NCBI RefSeq assembly: GCF_020905375.1
Contig: NZ_JAJJBU010000009.1
Coordinates: 1-64,000, forward strand
DNA: 64,000 nucleotides
Origin: Arthrobacter cryoconiti
Lineage (GTDB): Bacteria; Actinomycetota; Actinomycetes; Actinomycetales; Micrococcaceae
Direction: 5' to 3'
Of the stretch, positions 1-8,328 are shown one piece after another (within the stretch, counting starts at the first letter, position 1; every line of letters starts with the position of its first letter). Under the pieces are notes generated by a model. The model searched no databases. It was given only the letters and a program-made list of their open reading frames with translations, and had not been told where the DNA came from. The translations under genes were made by a program, and so were the position numbers.

Positions 1-31
1 GTTGCGGGCCGGACTTAGTCCGGCCCGCAAC
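1..31. terminator. Hairpin downstream of trxA
   Basis: A perfect inverted repeat with 14-base arms (GTTGCGGGCCGGAC and its complement) and a 3-base loop starts at the first base of the window. It lies 20 bases past the trxA stop. The symmetry suits termination of the trxBA transcript and possibly of a convergent gene beyond the window edge. No strong T-run can be judged on the left side because the window begins here. Confidence 0.75.
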
Positions 32-50
32 TATTTCTGAAAACGTCCGA

Positions 51-377
51 TTACTTCAGAACGTCTGCAAACTCCTTTTCAAAGTATTGCTTGGGACGGG
101 CCCCTATGACGGTTCCCTTGACTTCACCCTTGTCAAACAAATACACCGCAGGTATGGAAGTGATACCGTACTTCGCCGAGATGGCTGGGTTAGCATCGAC
201 GTCCACCTTGATGACAGTAACCTTGTCCGCGTATTCAACAGAGATCTCATCCAGAATGGGTCCCAGTTTGCGGCAGGGGCCACACCATTCTGCCCAGAAG
301 TCAACAATCACTGGCTTGTCTGACTTAAGGACGTCGGCATCGAAGCTTGCGTCGTTTGTGCTCTTTGCGTTGCTCAT
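51..377 (-). CDS. trxA: Thioredoxin
   Basis: Cytosolic protein-disulfide reductase of 108 residues, the normal length for thioredoxin 1. The redox motif WCGPC sits at residues 31-35 within FWAEWCGPCRKLGP, and the cis-proline loop reads SIPAV, with Ala after the Pro where Thr is usual. The ATG at 377 is preferred over an upstream in-frame start because the protein then begins at the conserved N-terminal strand and the upstream extension would run into trxB. It lies 14 bases downstream of trxB, so the two form a trxBA operon in which TrxB recycles TrxA with NADPH. Identification is secure; regulation probably follows the trxB promoter. Confidence 0.97.
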   Translation of the reverse strand: MSNAKSTNDASFDADVLKSDKPVIVDFWAEWCGPCRKLGPILDEISVEYADKVTVIKVDVDANPAISAKYGITSIPAVYLFDKGEVKGTVIGARPKQYFEKEFADVLK

Positions 378-391
378 AGCTATTTCCTTTT

Positions 392-1348
392 CTAGGATTC
401 CGACTCGGACAGGTAGTGCTCCACGTCCAGTGCAGCTACGCAACCGGATCCGGAAGCGGTGATTGCCTGGCGATAGGTGGGATCAATGACATCACCGGCG
501 GCGAAAACTCCGGCAATTGACGTCTTGGACGAGCGTCCCTGAACGGCGATGGTGCCTGCAGGAGTCAATTCCAGTACGTCCTTGACTAAATCAACACGAG
601 GATCGTTGCCTATGGCAACGAAAACGCCGGTGACTGGAAGCTCGCTTTTCTCGCCGGTTAGCAAATTACTAAGTGTGATGCCAGTTACTTTGTTCTCGCC
701 AGAAACGCTGGCAACTTCCGAGTTCCACACAAATGTAATCTTTGGGTGGTTCAAGGCGCGATCTGCCATGATCTTGGAGGCTCGTAGCGTGTCACGACGG
801 TGCACCACTGTGACTGACTCGGCAAACTTCGTCAAAAAGATGGCCTCCTCCATCGCGGAGTCACCGCCACCGACGACGGCAATATTCTGGCCCTTAAAGA
901 AGAAACCGTCGCACGTCGCGCAGGAACTGACGCCGTGGCCGACTAAGCGCCTTTCACCGTCCACACCCAGTTCCCTGTAGGCCGAGCCAGTGGAGACGAT
1001 GATTGCTCGTGCCTTGAACTGCTGGCCGTCGGCCAGTGTCACGATCTTGACGGCACCATCGAGTTCTAGTGAGGCGACGTCCTCGTACATGACTTCCGTG
1101 CCGAAACGCTCGGCCTGCTTGCCGAAGTTCTCCATCAGATCCGGACCCATGATGCCATCGGGGAAGCCCGGGTAGTTTTCCACGTCAGTGGTGTTCATCA
1201 GTTCTCCACCTGCGGTGACTGAACCGGCGATCATCAATGGAGAGAGATCTGCGCGAGCAGTGTAAATGGCGGCCGTGTATCCTGCCGGACCGGAACCGAC
1301 GATGATAACGTCGCGTACCTCATCGGCGGGGGTAACTTGCGTGCTCAC
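392..1348 (-). CDS. trxB: Thioredoxin reductase (NADPH)
   Basis: FAD enzyme of 318 residues that passes electrons from NADPH to thioredoxin. An FAD-binding [10 protein letters not shown] lies at about residues 18-27, the redox pair CATC at 143-146, and the NADPH-binding [10 protein letters not shown] at about 160. A GTG start at 1348 is chosen because GGAAGAGGAA precedes it by about 8 bases and the protein then starts just before the first beta strand. An upstream ATG at 1462 would add 38 residues unlike the family and would overlap the likely promoter. It is first gene of the trxBA operon, behind a SigR-like promoter. Confidence 0.96.
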   Translation of the reverse strand: MSTQVTPADEVRDVIIVGSGPAGYTAAIYTARADLSPLMIAGSVTAGGELMNTTDVENYPGFPDGIMGPDLMENFGKQAERFGTEVMYEDVASLELDGAVKIVTLADGQQFKARAIIVSTGSAYRELGVDGERRLVGHGVSSCATCDGFFFKGQNIAVVGGGDSAMEEAIFLTKFAESVTVVHRRDTLRASKIMADRALNHPKITFVWNSEVASVSGENKVTGITLSNLLTGEKSELPVTGVFVAIGNDPRVDLVKDVLELTPAGTIAVQGRSSKTSIAGVFAAGDVIDPTYRQAITASGSGCVAALDVEHYLSESES

Positions 1349-1444
1349 AGGTACGGGTTCCTCTTCCTTCAGGGCGTGGTTGCCGACGGTAAGTCGACCA
1401 GCACGTGCGTTGCGCGCGTGCCACGCATGGCTTTCGATATTAGA

Positions 1445-1471
1445 CAACTGTAACGGGCACACAAATATTCC
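1445..1471 (-). promoter_or_regulatory. SigR/SigH-type promoter of trxBA
   Basis: On the minus strand GGAAT (1467-1471) is followed after 18 bases by GTTG (1445-1448). This matches the GGGAAT-N18-GTT pattern known for the disulfide-stress sigma factor SigR of Streptomyces and SigH of mycobacteria, whose classic target is trxBA. An overlapping housekeeping-like pair, TTGTGT (1459-1464) and TAATAT (1437-1442) with a 16-base spacer, is also visible. Both would start transcription about 80-95 bases before the GTG at 1348. Confidence 0.6.
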
Positions 1472-1514
1472 GTGCCAACATGCCGTGGTGACTAAAAAGC
1501 AGCCTCGGTTTGGA

Positions 1515-2867
1515 TTACTGAATGCTGATTTCAGCGATCTTTAGTCCATAAGGATAGGTTGCAAAAGGCTGCAGCTTAGGGAGCTGTGTGAAGTTGATGA
1601 TCACATACTGGGCCTTGACGCCGGCAGCAACTTTGAGCGTGAAGTCTGGGGCCGTGAAGGAACCACTGCCAATCTTCACCGCACCTTCAAGGGACGGCTT
1701 GCTGTTAGTTAGAATGTTGAATTGGCCACCGGAACCGGCGATCTGGTTGATGGTCACAGAGCTCACAGTTGATTCCTGGGCTAACTCCACGGCCAGGTCG
1801 ATGCTGGTAGTGACATGGGCAAACGCGTCATCAGTGAACTCAACAGTGGGCCAATACGTGCCCTTGTTGCCGTCGATGGCGTCTTTGAGACGCGGCATAA
1901 AAATGTCGTTGTAGTGCTGGGCGCCGGGAGCATAGGCCGTAATATCTGTTAGTCCCTTGATGACGGGAGCGACCACTGGAGCCGAGGAGGGTGTGGCTGT
2001 AGCCGGCTGTGCTTCTGTGGCAGCCTGCGAGGCGGAGGATGAGGTATTTCCACCGTCTGCCACAGGCGAGGCGTTGAATAGAGTACCAATGTGGGAGGCG
2101 GCGAAGATCAGCGCGCCAACTACCAGGACTCCTACGATGATTCCCGTCAGCCACCGGCCCCCTGTACGCGGAGCATTGCTGTCATCTTCATCCTCGAAGC
2201 GATCCTCTGCATTGTTGGAGTCCTCATAGCTGGCCAGCGCGCCACGGGCAGCACTTGAGAATGTGCCTGAACGACGTGCAGTGTCAGGGACGGCGTCGTC
2301 GTAATCATCATCGTTCCACAGCGTGACCTTTGAGTCCGTGTCGTCGAAAGCGCCTGAGGAAACGGGAGGCGTGGCAGGAACCGCAGCCGTTGGCGTGTGC
2401 TTCGACGCAGGCAGCGCGGAGGAGGGGTGCCCCGGTGTTAGGGGGCTGTTGTCTTCGTAAACGTAGGCGCCGGAGGATGGCGCCTGGTCGCGGGCTGACC
2501 CGAAAATCTCGGTGCCAAGGGTATCTGTGAAAAAGGGTTCTTGGTAGACGTCTTGGGCGTCTGTGGGAACAACCAGGTCAAGTAGATCAGCGGGGGTGGT
2601 GCGTGCGGCTATCAAATAAGTGACCCCGGCTTCGGACCCCAAGTCCAAAATTGAGACGGAAGAAGGGCGCTCCCCGGTGGCAATCTCACGGGAACTTTGC
2701 GTCAAGTTTGCGGAGTTTTCAGGGGCCGCTACCAAGATACTGACTGGTCGGTTCAAGACCTGATCTAGGCCATCCAAAATGACGTCGTCCTCGGCGGAGG
2801 CCAGGATACGACCGGTTACTTTGTAGCGGCCGCCGAGGATAGAGCCCACATCAATGGGTTGTGGCAC
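1515..2867 (-). CDS. Membrane protein with truncated kinase-like N-terminus, MurJ neighbour
   Basis: A 450-residue protein with three parts. Residues 8-100 resemble the N-lobe of a Ser/Thr kinase ([10 protein letters not shown] opening), but the catalytic lysine is not seen (the VAIK position reads SILVA) and no HRD or DFG motif follows. Residues 100-238 are acidic and Ser/Pro rich, hence probably disordered. One membrane span lies at about 239-260. The outside part (about 300-450) looks like a beta-sandwich of the discoidin type. In mycobacteria MviN/MurJ is fused to a pseudokinase that recruits the FHA protein FhaA; here the kinase-like piece is a separate gene next to murJ. A role in controlling peptidoglycan precursor export is inferred from that comparison. 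Confidence 0.65.
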   Translation of the reverse strand: MPQPIDVGSILGGRYKVTGRILASAEDDVILDGLDQVLNRPVSILVAAPENSANLTQSSREIATGERPSSVSILDLGSEAGVTYLIAARTTPADLLDLVVPTDAQDVYQEPFFTDTLGTEIFGSARDQAPSSGAYVYEDNSPLTPGHPSSALPASKHTPTAAVPATPPVSSGAFDDTDSKVTLWNDDDYDDAVPDTARRSGTFSSAARGALASYEDSNNAEDRFEDEDDSNAPRTGGRWLTGIIVGVLVVGALIFAASHIGTLFNASPVADGGNTSSSASQAATEAQPATATPSSAPVVAPVIKGLTDITAYAPGAQHYNDIFMPRLKDAIDGNKGTYWPTVEFTDDAFAHVTTSIDLAVELAQESTVSSVTINQIAGSGGQFNILTNSKPSLEGAVKIGSGSFTAPDFTLKVAAGVKAQYVIINFTQLPKLQPFATYPYGLKIAEISIQ

Positions 2868-2975
2868 CTAATCCTCCTTGTAAATGGGTTGATCCGGGCA
2901 TGATGAATAAGCCTAGACCACAGTTAAACTGATTCTATAGGACGAAGACGGGGCTTCCGCGGAAGCATGCGGAAT

Positions 2976-4748
2976 TTAAGCGCGACGCATGCGGATTCTG
3001 GAAATCAGTGGGGCAACTGCGTGGTCTAATTCCTTGACTTTCATTAGTTTGAGCATAGCTACGTAAACGATCGCCATCAGGGTCCCCACAACGGCAAGTG
3101 TTAGCACCGAAGCGGGGATTGACTGCCACATAAAGCCGTGAGTCCCCCGGCCGCCGAAAAGGGCCAGAACCGCCTCACCAGCCAGGCCAGAAACGAGCGC
3201 TGCGAACAGAAAGCGCATATGTGCCCGGAGAATTAGCCCGCCTCCGTAGTCGCCAAGCTTGGCTCGCAGGAAACGGTGGGCGATCAAAGGACCAATGACG
3301 TTGCTGATGGTGTACGTGCACGCGATGCCATAAATGATCAGTTCTCGAGGGAGTAAGGCCACGGAGAGCGCAGTACCTAAACTAATGGCGACCACGATGG
3401 ATTGCATGATAAAGGGTGTACGAGCGTCTTCCTGGGCATAAAAAACACGGTTCAAGATGAAGTTGATGCTGTAAAAAGGGGCACCGATGGCCAAAATGGT
3501 CAAAATGATGGCTATTTGTCGGGCTTGGGTCTCTTGATTTCCACCGAACAGCACGCCAAAGGGGCCGGAGAGAACTATTAGTGCAACCGCTGCAAACACC
3601 GTGGCCACACCCGTGGTCCGCAGTGCGCCGGATAGAGAATTGCGCAGGCCCGAAGTGTCCTTGACAGCAGCTGCCCGTGCCATGGCTGTGAACATTACGG
3701 TGGCAATCGATAACGCAATGATGGAGTGGGGCACGATGTAAAGCTCAACGGCCCGGTTCAACAAATAGACACCTGGTACGGCTGAACTGGCATTGATAGC
3801 CGAATCTGACATGCCGTCCGTCGGAATGCTTGCGATATGCAAAATGATAAGGAAGCTCAGATTGCCCACCACCATGGTGCCCATGGTCCAACCGGCGATT
3901 CTCGCCGTCGCACCAAGGCCCGTTCCCCGCAAGCCAAACTTAGGGCGTAACCCTAAGCCGAGCCGCTTGACAGGTATGAGGAGCACGAGCGATTGGACCA
4001 CGATGCCCAAGGTCGCGGTGCCGGCCAGCATCCAGCTCTGCCCGATGGTCCAGTTATCCACTGTGTGTTCAGTGGTGACCGAACTTCCAGCTACTCCAAT
4101 AAAGACAAGAAGCCCAGCGATGGCAACAACATTGTTGAGCACGGGGGCCCACGCGTACGCCTTGAACGAATTATGCGCGTTGAGCACCTGACCCAACAGT
4201 GAGTACAGGCCGTAGAAGAATATTTGAGGAAGCAAAAAGAGCCCGAAAGTGATGGCTAGTTCAAGTTGTTTGCCGTGGAGCCCGAGCACTAGGCCAGTGA
4301 TGGGTGCTACCAAAACCACCACCAAGACGGTCACGGCTAAAAGCCCGATTACCCCGACCGTAAGGAGTCGGGAGATGAAATCGGCGCCCTTGTCCGGGTT
4401 TTTGCTTGCCTTAACGATCTGCGGGATCAGCACGGCATTGAAGACGCCGCCTGCCACGAGCAGGAAGATCAGGTTAGGCAGGTAGTTGGAACTCTCGAAA
4501 ATATTGGATACCGCGACGCTGCCGACAATTGCAATGCCCAGCACAATGCCTTTGATAAAACCGAGGATGCGAGAGACCAACGTGCCAACCGCCATACTCA
4601 TGCTTGAGCGGGCAGTTTGCTCATGGGTAAGGGACATCTCATCGAGCTTCGGCAGTGCGCCCGTGGGCGGCCCGCTAGTTGCCACGGGAAAGTTCGACGG
4701 CGGCAAGCTGGGTTTGGGGGGGATTCGCACCCGATCTACGTTAGACAT
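2976..4748 (-). CDS. murJ: Lipid II flippase MurJ
   Basis: Polytopic inner-membrane protein of 590 residues that moves the peptidoglycan precursor lipid II across the membrane. It shows the MviN/MurJ pattern of about 14 hydrophobic spans beginning with an amphipathic RSSMSMAVGTLVSRILGF segment, which is typical of the family N-terminus. The ATG at 4748 is chosen because AGGGG lies just upstream; an in-frame TTG at 4787 would add 13 residues and abut the NUDIX gene. The cytoplasmic N-terminal tail of about 40 residues is Pro-rich. It is followed by the kinase-like membrane gene, an arrangement common near the origin in Micrococcaceae. Confidence 0.93.
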   Translation of the reverse strand: MSNVDRVRIPPKPSLPPSNFPVATSGPPTGALPKLDEMSLTHEQTARSSMSMAVGTLVSRILGFIKGIVLGIAIVGSVAVSNIFESSNYLPNLIFLLVAGGVFNAVLIPQIVKASKNPDKGADFISRLLTVGVIGLLAVTVLVVVLVAPITGLVLGLHGKQLELAITFGLFLLPQIFFYGLYSLLGQVLNAHNSFKAYAWAPVLNNVVAIAGLLVFIGVAGSSVTTEHTVDNWTIGQSWMLAGTATLGIVVQSLVLLIPVKRLGLGLRPKFGLRGTGLGATARIAGWTMGTMVVGNLSFLIILHIASIPTDGMSDSAINASSAVPGVYLLNRAVELYIVPHSIIALSIATVMFTAMARAAAVKDTSGLRNSLSGALRTTGVATVFAAVALIVLSGPFGVLFGGNQETQARQIAIILTILAIGAPFYSINFILNRVFYAQEDARTPFIMQSIVVAISLGTALSVALLPRELIIYGIACTYTISNVIGPLIAHRFLRAKLGDYGGGLILRAHMRFLFAALVSGLAGEAVLALFGGRGTHGFMWQSIPASVLTLAVVGTLMAIVYVAMLKLMKVKELDHAVAPLISRIRMRRA

Positions 4749-4793
4749 CGCCCCTATCATCTCATTGTGAACGGGGAGAGTCTTCAAGAATAC

Positions 4794-5333
4794 TTAGAAG
4801 TACTCTGGCAACAGCTCCCGTGCCAGGTCTGTAATACGGCGTTCATTGGGAAAGGACAACTTTCTGCCCAAGTCCTCGATTGGCACCCAGGCAACATCAA
4901 CGGCCTCATGATCTGGATCATTCTCAATGGTCAAGAATCCGCCTGTGGCACGCAACAAGAAGTGATGGACAGTCTTGTGTACTCGATGCCCACTGACCGT
5001 AAACCAGTAGTCAATGCTGCCCAGCGGAGCCAGGATGTCCCCGGCTATGCCGGTTTCTTCCTCGATTTCCCGAACAGCAGCCTCAGCGTAGCTCTCTTCC
5101 CCTTCGGGATGACCTTTGGGCAGGCACCACTCAAGGCGTCCACCTCGATTGATGCGGGCAATGATGGCAACCCGCAGACCGCCGTCAAAGTGTTCAATCA
5201 CCACGCCACCGGCGGAGATTTCCTCCACTGTAGGTAATTGGCTGCCTGAGACCTGTGTTGTAGGCGCAGCGAGGCTACCCGCTGCCGACGGCAGTGGGCT
5301 CCTCTTAGGCGCACGCGGCACAGGATGGACCAT
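4794..5333 (-). CDS. NUDIX hydrolase
   Basis: A 179-residue hydrolase of nucleoside-diphosphate-linked compounds. The NUDIX box G-x5-E-x7-REVxEExGU is complete at residues 74-96 (G74, then REIEEETGI). A Pro/Ser-rich N-terminal tail of about 35 residues precedes the domain. The ATG at 5333 has AGAGTGGA five bases upstream; a longer in-frame version reaching 5426 has no supporting signal. It is transcribed toward murJ, 45 bases before the murJ start, and diverges from cca. Conserved beside cca in Arthrobacter-like genomes; its substrate cannot be told from sequence. Confidence 0.88.
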   Translation of the reverse strand: MVHPVPRAPKRSPLPSAAGSLAAPTTQVSGSQLPTVEEISAGGVVIEHFDGGLRVAIIARINRGGRLEWCLPKGHPEGEESYAEAAVREIEEETGIAGDILAPLGSIDYWFTVSGHRVHKTVHHFLLRATGGFLTIENDPDHEAVDVAWVPIEDLGRKLSFPNERRITDLARELLPEYF

Positions 5334-5452
5334 AAAGTCCACTCTAGCTACCTTTGCCGCGTCTTGATGACAGGGCTCGACACGCTGTTTTGACGGCGAA
5401 GTCAGAGGGGTGCACGGTAGCCACACAAAAAGTCTGGCATTCTTAAGGGACT

Positions 5453-6967
5453 ATGGAAATGGCTCCAGATACCTCTAATTTAGACCCGGTGGTCCTTGAA
5501 TTGGGCCACCTCTTTGCCCTTGCTGGCTTTGAGCTGTCCCTGGTGGGTGGCCCCGTTCGTGACCTTTTCTTGGGCCGGGTATCACCTGACCTTGACTTCA
5601 CAACCAACGCCACACCGGATGAAATCCTCGCTGTGGCCAATGGCTGGGCGGACTCTCACTGGGAGATGGGACGGGCGTTTGGCACCATCGGCTTCCGCAA
5701 ACGCAACCGCAACAAGGAAATCCTTCTCCTTGAGGTGACCACCTACCGCGCCGAAGCGTACGACCCTGATTCGCGTAAACCTGCCGTTGCATTCGGCACG
5801 TCTCTAGAAGAGGATCTCTCCCGCCGCGACTTCACCACCAATGCGATGGCTCTGCGTCTGCCTACCTTGGAGCTGTTGGATCCGCACAACGGGGCAGCTG
5901 ACCTCGCAGCGGGTGTGTTGCGTACTCCTGGAACCCCGGAACAGTCGTTTTCCGACGATCCGTTGCGCATGATGCGCGCAGCCCGCTTTGCCTCCCAATT
6001 GGGCCTTACACTGCACCCCGAAGTAAGCCGGGCCATGACGGAAATGGCCGGGCGCATAGCCATTATCTCTGCCGAACGTGTGCGCGATGAGCTAGTCAAG
6101 CTCATTTGTGGCGCTCACCCCCGCGCTGGGATCGACATCCTGGTCGAGACCGGACTGGCCGATTTGGTATTGCCCGAGGTACCAGCCCTGAAGTTGGAAA
6201 CGGATGAGCATCACCGGCACAAGGATGTTTATGAGCACTCTCTTCAGGTCTTGGAGCAGGCTGTCGCCCTTGAAACCGGCCCCGACGGGCCCGTGCCAGG
6301 ACCAGACTTTGTTCTGCGGTTTGCCGCGTTGATGCACGACGTCGGCAAACCTAAGACCCGCCGTTTTGAACCCGGCGGCGCCGTCAGCTTCCGCCATCAC
6401 GACCTGGTGGGGGCCAAGCTGAGCTCAAAGCGCATGAAAACGCTGCGCTTTGATAATGAATCCATCAAAGCTGTCTCACGGCTCGTGGAATTGCATATGC
6501 GCTTTTACGGTTACGGAGACGCCGGGTGGAGCGATTCGGCAGTGCGCCGATATGTCACCGACGCCGGCCCCTATCTGGAACGACTACACCGCCTTACCCG
6601 CTCAGACGTCACGACGCGCAATCAGCGCAAGGCTGACAGGCTTTCTTTTGCCTACGACGACCTTCAGGCCCGCATCGACGTACTGGCACAAAATGAAGAG
6701 CTAAACTCCATCCGTCCAGACCTGGACGGAGGCGCCATCATGTCAATGCTGGGGCTCAAACCAGGTCCCGTGGTGGGCCGGGCCTACAGGTTCTTGCTTG
6801 AACTTCGAATGGAGGAAGGCCCGATAGAGCATGATGCTGCGGAAGCGGCACTGCGACTTTGGTGGGCTCAACAGCCTGAGGCACAAGCGAAAGAATCTGC
6901 GCCAGAAGAAGTTCAGCTAGGCGATTCACAACAGTTCCAGTCACAACAGAACAGGAATAACTCATGA
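5453..6967 (+). CDS. cca: CCA tRNA nucleotidyltransferase with HD domain
   Basis: A 504-residue enzyme that adds or repairs the 3' CCA end of tRNAs. The nucleotidyltransferase head has GGPVRDLFLG (residues 32-41) and the catalytic carboxylates in SPDLDFTT (Asp46, Asp48). A downstream RRDFTTNAMAL motif is typical of the class II family. A C-terminal HD phosphohydrolase domain shows HHRHKDVYEHS and HDVGKPKTRRF near residues 258 and 294. The last 40 residues are Gln/Ser rich and probably unstructured. AAGGGA lies just before the ATG at 5453; a second ATG at 5459 is possible. The gene overlaps the next one by four bases (ATGA), implying coupled translation. Confidence 0.95.
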   Translation: MEMAPDTSNLDPVVLELGHLFALAGFELSLVGGPVRDLFLGRVSPDLDFTTNATPDEILAVANGWADSHWEMGRAFGTIGFRKRNRNKEILLLEVTTYRAEAYDPDSRKPAVAFGTSLEEDLSRRDFTTNAMALRLPTLELLDPHNGAADLAAGVLRTPGTPEQSFSDDPLRMMRAARFASQLGLTLHPEVSRAMTEMAGRIAIISAERVRDELVKLICGAHPRAGIDILVETGLADLVLPEVPALKLETDEHHRHKDVYEHSLQVLEQAVALETGPDGPVPGPDFVLRFAALMHDVGKPKTRRFEPGGAVSFRHHDLVGAKLSSKRMKTLRFDNESIKAVSRLVELHMRFYGYGDAGWSDSAVRRYVTDAGPYLERLHRLTRSDVTTRNQRKADRLSFAYDDLQARIDVLAQNEELNSIRPDLDGGAIMSMLGLKPGPVVGRAYRFLLELRMEEGPIEHDAAEAALRLWWAQQPEAQAKESAPEEVQLGDSQQFQSQQNRNNS

Positions 6968-7599
6968 ACCACCCCGAAACGGCAGAGGGATCCACCCCAT
7001 TAAGCCATATTCCCGTTCCCGGCGGCCCCAAATTGTGGTTGCTGCGCCATGGTGAAACGGAGTGGTCGCGCAGCGGACAGTACACAGGCTTGACCGACCT
7101 GGCCTTGACACAAGACGGTGAAGATCAGGCCCGGGGGGCCCGTGCCGCCGTGGCGAATATCGATTTTGATCTGGTTCTGACCTCGCCCCTGCAACGCGCG
7201 CAGCGCACGGCCGAATTAGCAGGTTTCCCCGACGCAGAGGTGGAGCCGAACGCCGTTGAATGGGACTACGGAGATTACGAAGGGATCAACAGTGCCGTGG
7301 TACGAGCCGAGAACCCGGGTTACCTGATTTGGGATGATGGCGTTCCCAACGGAGAAACCATAGAGCAGGTAGCTGCCCGTGCCGACGCGATTGTTGAGCG
7401 CGTACGCGGTCCATTGGCGGACGGGAGCGTTCCCGCCAATGTACTGCTGGTGGCCCATGGACACTTCCTGCGGATCCTCACAGCCCGGTGGCTGGGACTA
7501 GATGCAGGCCAAGGCAGACACTTCCTGTTGGGCACGGCGAAAGTTTGCACACTCGGTTGGGACAAGAAGACACCCGCCGTCGAGCAATGGGGCCTTTAG
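6964..7599 (+). CDS. Histidine phosphatase (phosphoglycerate mutase superfamily)
   Basis: A 211-residue cytosolic phosphatase. The catalytic RHG motif is at residues 28-30 (LLRHGETEWSRSGQYTG), the acid/base glutamate is in VEWDYGDYEG, and the second histidine is in VAHGHFLRIL. The length and the WSRSGQYTGLTDL stretch fit the general acid phosphatase / PhoE-like branch, not cofactor-dependent glycolytic PGM. Its ATG overlaps the stop of cca, so the two are coupled. A housekeeping phosphatase is likely but the substrate is unknown. Confidence 0.9.
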   Translation: MNHPETAEGSTPLSHIPVPGGPKLWLLRHGETEWSRSGQYTGLTDLALTQDGEDQARGARAAVANIDFDLVLTSPLQRAQRTAELAGFPDAEVEPNAVEWDYGDYEGINSAVVRAENPGYLIWDDGVPNGETIEQVAARADAIVERVRGPLADGSVPANVLLVAHGHFLRILTARWLGLDAGQGRHFLLGTAKVCTLGWDKKTPAVEQWGL

Positions 7600-8231
7600 C
7601 AGGCGCACGGGCGAACCATGGAAGCAGCGGGGGGCATGGTTCGCTGTCGCTTTATTCCATCCCTACCCGCGCACTCGCCGTGACTGCGTGGGTGTTTTGT
7701 GCTTTCTTTGCCAGCAATTTATTGCTCACGGGAACAGCGGCAGCCATCTGGCACTTCTTGCCGTCGTTATTGGTGGCCGCCTGGGCCCTGTATGTACTGC
7801 TGTGGCGGCCACGATTGCTGGTAACAAATGACGGTCTCACGGTGGTGAACATACTGCGTGAGCACCGAATCCCGTTCTCAGCACTCAAATCCATCCGTGT
7901 GGGTCAAAACGTCGCCTTAGAGACCACCGACGGGCGTATCGGTAGCTGGGGAGCGCCCAGTGCCGGCAAGCTTGGTCCTCGCCGGGAAGCCGGTTCTAGA
8001 GGTATTCCAGGAACACCTGCCCTCTCGCCGACGCAGGCGGGTATTCAGCGGGCCTGGGATGCCTGGGAACAGCGCGAGGGAGATACCCTCAAGCCTGAGC
8101 TCACAGGCGTGTCTGGAGACGGTTCAGCCGTTGCCGGCCTCACTTTCGCGGTGGAGAGCCGCTGGAGTGTCGCCGTCGCCGTCGTCAGTCTGGTTCTGTT
8201 GCTACTTTGCGTTGCCAGCGCATTGACGTAA
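7587..8231 (+). CDS. PH-domain membrane protein
   Basis: A 214-residue protein with two hydrophobic spans near the N-terminus (about residues 27-47 and 53-70), then a bacterial PH-like beta domain (RPRLLVTNDGLTVVNILREHRIPFSALKSIRV), a charged linker, and a C-terminal hydrophobic helix (last 25 residues). This layout matches the PF10756-type bPH proteins of actinobacteria, whose role is unknown. The ATG at 7587 lies inside the end of the phosphatase gene (13-base overlap); a longer reading frame up to 7488 is possible but would overlap far more. Third gene of the cca operon. Confidence 0.75.
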   Translation: MGPLAGARANHGSSGGHGSLSLYSIPTRALAVTAWVFCAFFASNLLLTGTAAAIWHFLPSLLVAAWALYVLLWRPRLLVTNDGLTVVNILREHRIPFSALKSIRVGQNVALETTDGRIGSWGAPSAGKLGPRREAGSRGIPGTPALSPTQAGIQRAWDAWEQREGDTLKPELTGVSGDGSAVAGLTFAVESRWSVAVAVVSLVLLLLCVASALT

Positions 8232-8273
8232 CGCCGGTATTGGAGCAGGATCGGGCTCCTTGGCCAGTAAATA

Positions 8274-8310
8274 GGCTCCGGCCCCGCTCGTAGTGAGCGG
8301 GGCCGGAGCC
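8274..8310. terminator. Strong bidirectional hairpin terminator
   Basis: A 15-base perfect stem (GGCTCCGGCCCCGCT and its complement) with a 7-base loop sits between two convergent genes: the PH-domain gene ending at 8231 and the oligopeptide-binding protein gene ending at 8329. Position and symmetry fit termination from both sides, although no long T-run is seen. Confidence 0.8.
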
Positions 8311-8328
8311 TTCGGTGCAAGTGGGGCT

